From NCBI GenBank assembly GCA_917880885.1, contig OU862918.1:28791988-28855987 (forward strand): DNA of 64,000 nt. Reading direction: 5' to 3'. Positions 31,886 to 41,803 of this stretch are shown one piece after another (the first letter of the stretch is position 1; each line of letters starts with the position of its first letter). A program made the translations under genes and the position numbers. The DNA comes from Limnephilus marmoratus (taxonomy: Eukaryota; Arthropoda; Insecta; Trichoptera; Limnephilidae). The notes below the pieces were generated by a model that had not been told where the DNA came from, ran no database searches, and saw only the letters and a list, made by a program, of their open reading frames with translations.

Positions 31886-32307
31886 GGAGGCGTCTACTAA
31901 TATCTACAGGAATTCCAAAAACTGGAAAAATCGAACTAATATCTATGAGAATCAAAGTGTTGACGAATATCTACAGCTCAAACTGTTGATTAATATCTAT
32001 GAGAACCAAAGTGTTGACGAATATCTACGGCACTGGCAGAGGTTGGATTTGCAATTATGTATAGCATATTGGAATAAGGTAATATTGCAGTTTAAAAACT
32101 TAATTTATGTAAGTATGTATGTAAAAATCCCTAATATCGGACTATTGGACACATTTAGCTGATTAGTCCAACCTACGCTCTGTAGATATTAGTTCAACCT
32201 ACGCTCTGTAGATATTAATCAACACTCTGAAGTTCGTAGATATTAGTTCAACATATGAGCTGTAGATATTCGTCCGACACACAGGCTGTAGATATTAGTA
32301 TCTGGAG
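31886..32307. mobile_element. GGAGGCG element, copy 1 (intact, 422 bp)
   Basis: Begins GGAGGCGTCTACTAATATC and ends ATTAGTATCTGGAG. Flanked by GACAAAATC (31877-31885) and CACAAAATC (32308-32316), a 9-bp duplication with one mismatch. Five copies of AATATCTA in the left half (31899, 31938, 31966, 31992, 32020) face five copies of its reverse complement in the right half (32183, 32209, 32237, 32263, 32289). Spacing is mostly 26-28 bp. No coding frame; looks like a non-autonomous DNA transposon with transposase-binding arrays. Confidence 0.85.
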
Positions 32308-34109
32308 CACAAAATCTACCAAGAGATTCGAAAAATGGGCTGCGAAATCCGAAAAAGATATTAAAATTTACAGCACTTTGGCGAATAAATTGTTATCTAT
32401 AATGAAACCTCCAGATGCCATAAGGTGTCAAATACTTAACTGTTACAACGGGGATCACAAAATAGAACTAAATTCTCTCTACGGCACTATTGTTCAAATA
32501 AATCCGCAATACAATCGTTTGAAAAATTACCCAAAAAAGTATGCCATTATTCGTGGGTGGAATGAGCAAGTATCAACTTTGTATCGTCATTTAAGGTACC
32601 TATGCATTCTTTTGCTAGAAGGGCGTATTGCAGACGAAAAAAAAACAAGCAAGAAGTCCTTCAAAATTGCTTTCCGGAAATGCAAACACTCTGAAAACTA
32701 AGCAGGAATGGATATCATAGCTAAGTCTATGCAAAACCAAGAATTTAGAAAGTTTTGGCAAAAAACGTAAACTGTGCTGAAATCCAAGAGCATAGTTCCC
32801 CTACGCGTCAATAACATCACGGGGGATGAAAACATAGCCCATGAGTTTAGAGACTTCTTTTATTTAAATGAGGGCCAAGGAGACAGTGACACGTCCACCT
32901 GCGGCCAATAATTACCTGGTCATGAATGTCACTCCTGAAATAGTTTTAGGCGCAATTATGCAAACCGCCCTAAGTAACACGACACCAGAGGTAATAGGTT
33001 TTGAGCACATAAGGTACGCAGGACATCAACTCCATATCGTTCTAGCTATGTCATAAGACACACACACATACGCCTATGGGTATGAGCCAAACTATCATCG
33101 TACCAATCCCGAAATCCAATCAATATCGATACATCGATGGAAATTACCGACCGATTTTCTTGGCGACAGTTCTTTGAAGACTATTTGGAAAATTCGCGCC
33201 AGTAAAAGATAAACTATTTACCCTGAAAAACCACTTCGGCTTTAAGAGCGCCTCATCAACCGATATGGCCATTTATTGAGTCAAACAAACAATAGCCTAC
33301 TACAAAAAAAATAAAAAAAAACACGGTTTATGGGTGTTTTCTTGACCTAATCACTGGAGCGCTTTTTGCCACATAATGGAACTATTTAAAATACCTCGGA
33401 TTGCTTTGCTGCCATTTTTTTTGCAAAGTTTTCCTTATTTGTAGGTAATTAAGAAGAAGTTTATGATGTTATGCTATATTTTTTATAAATTTTACGAATA
33501 TTTGATAGTCGACAATAGATAGATGAAGTCATTGGCTGTATAGAACTATAATCAATTTGTATGTCTTCATATTAAAATTCGGAAGTATGATTTTTTTTAA
33601 TGTGAGCGGAAAATATTCAACAGGAGCTCCAAAAAATCGCAAGCAATCCGAGAAAAAAGTTTTTATTAGGTCTGTCACTTGACTGGCTAAGCAAGGCCTT
33701 TGATCGTGCTTTTCATGGGAAAAACTCATAAAGCGAGATGTCCCAGCAGCAGTTGTCAATATACTGGCTATTTTGTATGAACAACAGAAACATCACATTC
33801 AATGGTCAGGAGCTCCTTCAAGACATTTATTCCTTAAAGGCGGAGTCAGGCAAGGGGGCAATGTATCTCCCACTCCATTTAATGGGAGGCGTCTACTAAT
33901 ATCTACAGGAATTCCAAAAACTGAACAAATCGGACTAATATCTATGAGAACCAGAGTGCGTACGAATATCTACAGCACTGGCAGAGGTTGGATTGGCAAT
34001 TATGTATAGCATATTGGAATAACGTAATATTGCGTATGCAGTTTAAAAAACTTAATTTATGTATATATGTATTTAAAAATCCCTAATATCGGACTATTGG
34101 ACACATTTA

Positions 34110-34274
34110 GGGAACGTACCCATACTACGTGACACGTTTAGGGGGGGGGGGTCTTCAAAATGTCACGCTCCATACAAATGAGCGGCAGGTTGCTTAGGAT
34201 TTTGATCACCGGGGGGGGGGGGGGGGGGGTTAAAAAATTGCAAAAAGTTGGTCACGTAGTATGGGTACGTTCCC
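34110..34274. mobile_element. PIF/ISL2EU-like MITE, copy B
   Basis: GGGAACGTACCCATACTACG at the left and its reverse complement at the right, flanked by TTA on both sides. Internal poly-G runs of 10 and about 18. Inserted in GGAGGCG copy 2. Confidence 0.9.
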
Positions 34275-34540
34275 TTAGCTGATTATTAAGGATTTGGGTT
34301 TTTGTTTTAACAGCTTTCTTTATTTCGAGTGCTTCTAAATTATTTAGTCTGTTACCATGACCATTTCTATGTCAGTTAGGTTAGGTTAGTTAATTAGTAA
34401 TTACGTAATTGAAGTAATTTATGCTTTTCCGTACAACTTCTTGCTCAGCTGCCCTCTGTAGATATTAGTCCAACCTACGCTCCATAGATATTAGTCACCA
34501 CTGGGACCGTCATAGATATTCGTCCGACCTTAGCTCTGTA

Positions 34541-35555
34541 CAGGGCCGGATCTACGAAACGCCCCCCCCCCCCTACTACATTTTTATTTTGATTAAAAAT
34601 TCGTTCACCCCAATTTTTTTTATTTTTTTTATGTAATTGATATTTTTTTTTACACTAATAATATCAAATAAAATCAAGACATATAAAGGGTGTAACTTTT
34701 CTAAGTGACCTGGCGGTAGCTCTCACACTCGTTTTTTTTTAAAGAGAGGATCGCCAGGAGCCCTATACTCTCTGAATCTATTGGGTAAACATAAATTATG
34801 GTGCTATTTTAATTATTTTAGGAAAAACTCTTTGCAAGTTATGCTTTAAAATAATACAACGAATTGTTTGTTTGTGCCCGTACCATGATTTAAAATATAG
34901 GTTACGAGACAATGCGGGTGGTTTCGCTGAACTAGGTCCATTAGACATTCTTGAGATTTACTGCCTATATACCCTACGCGAATATTAGAAAAAGCAAATA
35001 CAAATACGTTCTCATGGCAACGTACAACACAAGAATAGCATCTACAGCTTCTGACTAGCAAACAGGCAGTCCCGACGAGAGACAGTGAGCAGTGATAATA
35101 AGAATATAACCTCAAATTTGTACTTTGCATTTCCCCTGTGTTGAGTGAACAAACACTAAACACTGACGTATGGTATCAACGGCTTACGAACAAAAATACC
35201 GCGCTGTGATTAGTTTTTGAATTTGGATCGCACCTATTCGTCGTAAAAGACGGTAAAAGATATATGGAAAAATAGATCTTACGTTTAAACTAAATATATG
35301 GAATTTGTAAAAAAAATCTGTTAGGTACTGACTATAAATTCGTAAGCCGTTGATACCAACCTGATGCGTGCGCATTCTGTTTCTTTGGAAAGTGTTGCTA
35401 GAGCGTAATAATTATTTCTTACTATGGGTAATTTTTAAACGATTCAGGGAATATTATAACTAAATTTTAATACAATATTTATTTTCTCACGGCGCCCCTT
35501 CGGAGTAGGCGCCAGGTTTTTGCACGTTTTTGAACGTATGGCAGATCCGGCGCTG
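34541..35555 (-). mobile_element. hAT-like non-autonomous element, copy B
   Basis: CAGGGCCGGATCTACGAA at the left and (inverted) CAGCGCCGGATCTGCCA at the right; 8-bp target duplication GCTCTGTA (34533-34540 and 35556-35563). Inverted copy of 24434-25476, with the same inner inverted repeat and the same open frame (35163-34846, minus). Confidence 0.92.
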
Positions 35556-36303
35556 GCTCTGTAGATATTAGTTTACACTCTGATGAAGTTCGTAGATATT
35601 AGTCCAACATAAATATGAGCTGTAGATATTCGTCCGACATACAGGCTGTAGATATTAGTATCTGGAGTCATTTAATGTGTACCTTAACGAACTCCTACAA
35701 GAGTTGAACGATACACGAATTGGTTGCCATATCTGCTGACATTATTAATTATTAATTACGCGGACAAAATGCTGCTGGCACTTTTGATAGCGATGAGACG
35801 ACTTTTAGATATAGGCAACTTATGCACCTACCAAGGTTCTGCAGTGCCTCCACGACGTTCACTAAAGGGACGGTGCACTTATTCTCCGTACCTAAAATGT
35901 AATCTCATTTTATTTCTCCTTTTTCTGAATTTTTATTTTACTCTTCGTTATAATTGTATGTGAAATATGGCGGACTGATATTGCACTATCATTCCAGTCC
36001 TGCTGGAATAAAAACTTTTAAAAATAAAATAAAAAATATATAGAAAAAGTAAAATGTCAACTAAATGGTAAGTAATTTTTTATGTTAGTCAAAAATGGGT
36101 TAAGAAATGAAACTCATTTGAAAATGCATGTTCCAAATCGAAGAAAATACCCGTGAACAATAAATTTTAAATTAATTCTTATCAACAAATTGTATAACAT
36201 GTTTTTTTTTATTGGTGTCCTTTTTTACTCATTTAAAGTACGCTCTAGCGTGTTTAAATCGCACTTTATGGAACGCGCGTTTTTTAAAGTTACCATGGCA
36301 ACA

Positions 36304-36459
36304 TCAACAAAGCACAACTCGTTCATCTACATCTACTACGTTTTGCTCCTCCATCCATGTTATGAACCTTTCATATTCTTTTTTATAAACGTCTTTGGAT
36401 TTTTCAGGTATTAACCGCGATTCTGCTTTGGTATTTAAATTATCAATGTTAGAACTCAT
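36304..36459 (-). pseudogene. Tyrosine-recombinase (Crypton-like) N-terminal relict
   Basis: From ATG 36459 the frame reads MSSNIDNLNTKAESRLIPEK then YKKEYERFITWMEEQNV, the usual start of the core-binding region in insect Crypton-type/phage-integrase-like proteins, and stops after about 51 residues. Catalytic R-H-R-Y residues are absent, so it is a fragment or a domesticated remnant. Confidence 0.5.
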
Positions 36460-36674
36460 TTTACAACACACAATAACTAGTAAAAACTGTGATGTCAACT
36501 ATTAATCTTATGTGACAGATTGCAAATTAAAGTTTGTGTTTTTCATTTCCATGACAACAAGATATTGTGATGTCACATCACGAATTCATTAATAGTTCTT
36601 ATTTCCAAATTTTTAATAATAATATCAATATTTATGTTTTCAAAGTGTACCAATAAAAAAAAATAGCGTAAAGT

Positions 36675-36779
36675 ATTCGTGGATAACTGGTCTTTAAAAC
36701 ACTTGCTTTATTTCGAGCACTCGGCTACGCCGTCGTGCTCGAAAAATCGCGCGTGTTTTAAAGACCTGTTTATCCACTT
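36675..36779. repeat. About 100-bp palindrome
   Basis: GTGGATAACTGGTCTTTAAA ... TTTCGAGCAC is mirrored by GTGCTCGAAA ... TTTAAAGACCTGTTTATCCAC around a 14-nt centre. Probably a transposon terminus or a small foldback. Confidence 0.75.
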
Positions 36780-37029
36780 ATATTTTAATATATTATTTTA
36801 TTACTTTAAAAACTATGGTGAAAAAGTCGCGTACCGAACGCACACTTTACTAAGTGATATAAATAATTATGTGATGTGATAAAGTAGGTACACAGTCATG
36901 GTCATTTCCGTTGGCATGTAAACACATGGCATGTAACATTCAGCAAAACTGGATTATGATTCTACACAGGGGCGTAGCTACGGAATTGGCGACCCCACCC
37001 ATCGATCTATTTTCTATTAATATAAAGAA

Positions 37030-37240
37030 GAGTCTCTGTGGCGGATGGCACGGATTAGATTAAAGATTTAGATACAAAAGAATGAACAATTGTACAAATT
37101 ACGTATTACAAATTACATATTAGAAAAGGAAGTACAAATTTCACATATTAAACATATTTAATTATTTACATACATTTCACGCCGGGATTGCTAGTCGAGA
37201 GCCTTATCCCTCGACCACGGAGGCCGTCATTATTGTCTAG
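37030..37240. repeat. SINE-like segment with tRNA-like end
   Basis: CGCCGGGATTGCTAGTCGAG then CCTCGACCACGGAGGC resembles an inverted tRNA T-arm and anticodon arm, as at 19250-19325. A hAT-like start CAGGGGCGTAGCTACGG lies just left at 36966. Confidence 0.4.
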
Positions 37241-37551
37241 ATATCCATCTTATAATTGTAAACATGGGTGTTTCCACGTTTAAATTATGAATATAAACAG
37301 CTACAGTTTGGCAATTAAGTGTAGAAAATAAATGATGGCGCTGCGATCGTTTTCTAGTTTTAAATGGCAACACCAAGATGGCTCATAAGACAATGAATGT
37401 ATGTTTTAAAAAACACTTCTGCCAAAATGCATATTTCATAGCACATTTGTATTTTCAAAAATTTTGCCCAAAAAACTGTAATTTAATAGAAGTAAAATAA
37501 AACAAAACAAGTTTTAAGTGGGCGTTTATTTCGATATAAAAACGTGGGTAC

Positions 37552-38261
37552 TTAAAAATTTAAGTTTATTAATTCAACACCCGACATGTAATTATTGTCT
37601 TCGTCCTCGTGTGATTCTTCTTCTTCCGTATCTTTATCTTCATCTAAACGCAGTTCACCGATATCATCATATATAGTACTGCCTCGTGCATAATATGCCT
37701 CTATTTTCATCACCTGTTTGCAACAATTTTTCCAATCATCAGCACTTATGCTATTACATATTATTATTGTAATGCCCATTTTCCGTTTTCCCGATGATTC
37801 AAATTTTCCATCTGCCTTTTCCCCTTCCTTGGCGATTCGTCTTACCGTTGATTCAGATTTACCTGTGTGTGAAAAATCATTAAAATTATTATTATAGCAG
37901 GTAGTTTTATAAACACACACTAGATAATATTCACTTGGAAAGAAAGAAAGAGAAAAAGGTAACTTTTCTACGAGTTTAAAGAAGTTGCATTTTTTTTTTG
38001 AGTTATTCCCTTTTTCCTGTGGCCGCATATTAACTGTCAAATTGAAATGTCAAAATCGGATTTTTTTAACATAACCTCAAATCAGATTGGAATGGTTATT
38101 ATCGCTCGAAAATTGGCATAAATCTTGTAATACTAATGAAATTTATTAAACAAACTATACTACGTACCAGTCATTTCTGCAGTTCGTTTGTAAACAGAAG
38201 TTTCTTCGCGTGATACTCGGCTAGGCAGCATTGAAAAACGCAGAATATAACCCCTCTCCAT
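37552..38261 (-). CDS. Catalytic-domain-less transposase, two exons, 134 residues
   Basis: Exon 1 38261-38168 (starts MERGYILRFSMLPSRVSREE) ends ACTG|GTACGT; exon 2 37862-37552 begins after TTTCACACACAG. The splice is in frame and joins a helix-turn-helix segment (AEMTGKSESTVRRIAKEG, then a basic stretch GKFESSGKRK) to a C-terminal tail (DDWKNCCKQVMKIEAYY, then a highly acidic run and SGVELINL). This N- and C-terminal arrangement matches insect DDE-superfamily transposases whose DDE core would normally lie between them. The joint near GKRK/MGIT looks like an internal deletion that kept the frame. No stop or frameshift in the joined product. It could be a deleted transposon copy, a repressor or a domesticated DNA-binding protein. 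Confidence 0.55.
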
Positions 38262-38559
38262 CACTATGTAATGGTTTATTTATTTTAATTAAATTCAGGC
38301 AAACAATGAATATAAATATATTATCAAATCAGCGATCTTCTTCTCAGATTTAAGACAATAAATCAACCGTAACATGCGATAACATGACAGCCATAGGAAA
38401 CGTCATATAATTCGGTGCTGCCATAGTACTGAACACGTTTAGTTCCAATTTATTTAGTTTCTACACTTTCTTGCCAAACTATACCTAAATGTTTTTTTAT
38501 TGTAATGTTAAAATTCGAATCTGCAAAAAAGCAAGACTGCTCCGTCGAAGCCAGAGTCA
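38262..38559. other. No gene recognised
   Basis: Short AT-rich gap upstream of the transposase-like gene. Confidence 0.4.
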
Positions 38560-38765
38560 AGTTAGCTTCTCAGAATATGGGGGTATGGTACTATAGGATT
38601 CACAGATCCAGCAGATAGTATACAACTGCTGATTCTGTACAAATCACGTTGAAAAGTCAGCCTGTTGAATTTGGCAGCCACCTTTGGTCTAGAACCCCAA
38701 AATACAAGAAAAACCCTTGACTCACAAATAGAAAACGTGCTGTCTGTTAAACATCGTGTTTTGGG
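38560..38765 (+). pseudogene. Diverged LINE C-terminal fragment
   Basis: GCCTGTTGAATTTGGCAGCC, CTTTGGTCTAGAACCCC and AAACGTGCTGTC follow 5095-5190 in order, but with more changes. Confidence 0.6.
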
Positions 38766-39003
38766 TTTTTCTTATAGTATTTATATACCTACTTGTATAT
38801 CAAACTATTTATGTTTCGCAAGTAGGAAGATATAAGATAAATATAACGATATAATTTGAGCAAACTCGAAGTAAATAAATAACACCAACTGCAACTTACA
38901 AACTGACACAGTCACTTCGGAGGCGACGCGAGATGATCGGCGGCGGTGACGTCAAGGAGCCATTGGGCAACCACAGGGCGCGAAAACATCGTTTTGGCGG
39001 CAT

Positions 39004-39208
39004 TTAACCTGTCAAAGGCCAGGGTTTTTTACCTTACCTTTTTTAAATTACCTTAATAACAAGAATGGAGGAAGCTATTTTAAGCTTTATTTTATGTTAT
39101 AAATTAATGGAATAAAATTTAAAATCGCATCCAAATTATTTGAATTAATATTCTTTTTTGAAATTCCAGTCTCGCGCGCGGGCGCGTTCCTGGCCTTTGA
39201 AAGGTTAA
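39004..39208. mobile_element. TTAA MITE, 205 bp
   Basis: TTAACCTGTCAAAGGCCAGG at the left and (inverted) TTAACCTTTCAAAGGCCAGG at the right, with TTAA at both ends. Non-coding, AT-rich centre. Confidence 0.88.
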
Positions 39209-39344
39209 AAAAAGCGTATTTTAAAACGTTATAGAAAATTCATTCGTTGTCATAAAAATAAAATAAAAATTTCGTTATCGTCGTAATTTTTTACTCAATT
39301 TTTTTCAATTAAAAAAAAAACTTTGAAAATATCCTATTGAGTTG

Positions 39345-40180
39345 ATTTGAGTGAATATGAGTTGATTTGAGTTGATTTGAGTTGATTTGAGTTGATTTGA
39401 GTTGATTTGAGTTGATTTGAGTTGATTTGAGTTGATTGAGTTGATTTGAGTTGATTTTAGTTGATTTGAGTTTATTTGAGTTGATTTGAGTTGATTTGAG
39501 TTGATTTGAGTTGATTTGAGTTGATTTGAGTTGATTTGAGTTGATTTGAGTTGATTTGAGTTGATTTGAGTTGATTTGAGTTGATTTGAGTTGATTTGAG
39601 TTGATTTGAGTTGATTTGAGTTGATTTGAGTTGATTTGAGTTGATTTGAGTTGATTTGAGTTGATTTGAGTCGATTTGAGTTGATTTGAGTTGATTTGAG
39701 TTGATTTGAGTTGATTTGAGTTGATTTGAGTTGATTTGAGTTGATTTCAGTTGATTAGAGTTGGTTTGAGTTGATTAAAATTAATTTGAGTTTATTTCAG
39801 TTGATTTGAGTTCATTTGTGTTGATTTGTTTTGATTTAAGTTGATTTCAGTTGAATCAAGTTGATTCAAGTTGATTTGAATTTGTTTGAGTTGAATTGAC
39901 ATGATTTGATTAGATTTGATTTGAATTGAATTGAGTAGATAAGCATTGAATTGAATTGATTTCAGTTGGTTTTAGTTAATTTCAGTTTTTTGAGTTTATT
40001 TATGTTGATTTGAGTTGATATAAGTTGATTTGGGTTCATTTGTTTTGATTTAAGTTGATTTGACTTGAATCGAGTTGATTCAAGTTAATTCGAATTTATC
40101 CGATTTGATTCGAATTTATTCGAGTTGATTTGAGTTGAATTGGGTTAATTTCAGTTGATTTGAGTTGATTTGAGTTAAAT
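39345..40180. repeat. 10-bp minisatellite GTTGATTTGA
   Basis: About 42 nearly identical tandem units to about 39770, then progressively degenerate units to 40180. Occasional 9-bp or single-base variants. Every frame has stops, so it is not coding. Confidence 0.97.
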
Positions 40181-41241
40181 CGGCCATTGAAATTACTCTG
40201 TCGCTAATTTAACTCCAGTTTTTGAAGAATCATAACATGAAATAGTGTCTAAATCGAATCAAATTTGCTAGTTTAATTAACTAGTGCAGTGTTTTTCTCG
40301 GACTATCACCCGGTGTGTCTCCCGGTATTCTACCGAGGTATGCTCATAAAGTGACTTTTTCCAAAAAAATTTACACTCAATCTATCTAGGATTCTGTCAC
40401 CTCGAAATGTTTTGAGAATTCGCACTAAAAGTGTTCAACAAACTGAATTTTTTTATGTATAATAAAACTCGGTGCATAATTTATATCCTCTTGTGTCTGT
40501 TCTATCGATACTCGAACGGGAAGTGCCTCAAAAGTGATATCAAAACTGAAAGTCTGAACTTTAATTGTCATCAAGTGAAATAAATAAAACAATAAACATC
40601 CGGTAAAAAATCTGGCAACAAGTGAAACCTTAACAAATTTGAATTGTGTACAAAACAATAAAAGTAGTGTTTTAAGTTAAAAACAACTAAAATACACTCT
40701 AATACATTTCGTTGATAGTTGTTTAATATTGACTTTAATCTCGCTAACACTCGATAGTGAGTTGGCGTAGGCGTAAAGTGTTTGGCTCCAGTTTCTTCGA
40801 AGAAGGGATCAATCCTCGAACAAACCATAATCTTTTTATTTTATTATTAAATAAAATACCTGTTCATAGATGGCGGTAAATACGTACACTAAACCAAAAA
40901 TCATTTAACGAGATACCCTACCAGTCAATAGATGGCAGATGCGTAATCTGAAAAATAAATAAAACTGCAAACAGGCGTAAGTACGGAATGTTCTTACAAG
41001 TGTGCCGAAATTTTGCCCACCAACAGGCGCTAATATAGTTTAATGTTTAAAGGCTGTTTTATGGTTTAATGTTTAATGTTTTAACAAACTCCCTAAATAA
41101 ATGCAAGCTGAAAGAACATTTGAAATTTTTAAGAATAAACTTAAAATTTGCTTTACCTTACTAATTTGGTCCTGTGATTAAAATGGTATGCATTTGGAAA
41201 AAAAGTACCTGTACAAAATATACATTATGTAGATATGTGTT
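40181..41241. other. No gene recognised
   Basis: Non-repetitive AT-rich sequence between the minisatellite and the LTR element; no convincing gene. Confidence 0.45.
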
Positions 41242-41406
41242 TGTGACGTATGTGTATGAGGGTGACGGCATGAGAGCGAGATAGCGAGTATGGGAAGTAT
41301 AAAAGGGATGTACCGCTATTGAGCGCTCTCTCCATATTAATCTGGCAACCAATAAACATTGTAACATTAACAGATGTTACTACTACCCGATCCCAGAGAC
41401 ATCACA
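41242..41406 (+). repeat. 5' long terminal repeat
   Basis: TGTGACGTATG ... CATCACA, 165 bp, with TATAAAAG near 41299 as a likely promoter and AATAAA near 41351. Confidence 0.92.
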
Positions 41407-41803
41407 GTTGGCGCAGCTCGGTAGTTCGTAAATTTTTTACGTAAATTGGAAGAATCTACGCGGTAGATTTCGGGATCTGACGGATTGTTGTCAGGATTGC
41501 AGGAAGCGATCGCAGGAAGCGATCGCATTTAAGAAGAAATTGGAGCAGCCACACGCAATTATTCGCGTGTGTGGGACCGACAAATTACAAAATTATTGTC
41601 GTTCGGGTACACCGTGTAACGGGGTACAAAAGGACCGGATCAAGGATCGGGTCAAGGACTGGATCATCGTGTGGATTAGCCGGGAACCAGGACTTGGTTT
41701 CCGTCGCTGCAGTCTGGGAAGGAAGACCTCGGAGTAGGGATTGGATCCGCAGCTGTCGGGAGACGGAGCCAGACGGGGACGGTGATCTACAGCTCTGGGT
41801 GGC

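Larger units (their letters stand above)
33885..35668. mobile_element. GGAGGCG element, copy 2, carrying nested insertions
   Basis: Perfect 9-bp target duplication CATTTAATG at 33876-33884 and 35669-35677, confirmed because removing the element restores a LINE coding frame. Left half 33885-34109, right half in two pieces around 34275-34540 and 35556-35668. Contains a PIF-like MITE (34110-34274) and a hAT-like element (34541-35555). Confidence 0.9.
31730..36040 (+). pseudogene. Decayed LINE, interrupted by nested DNA transposons
   Basis: Plus-strand fragments read VPLRVNNITGDENIAHEFRD, NHFGFKSASSTDMAIY, KGGVRQGGNVSPTPFN and, beyond the insertion, VYLNELLQELNDTRIGC, all typical of a LINE reverse transcriptase. 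Two GGAGGCG elements are inserted (31886-32307 and 33885-35668). Removing the second restores the frame exactly across PFN-VYLNE. The A-rich 3' end is at about 36020-36040. The 148-codon frame at 32255-32701 is probably an upstream part. Many stops and frameshifts. Confidence 0.7.
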
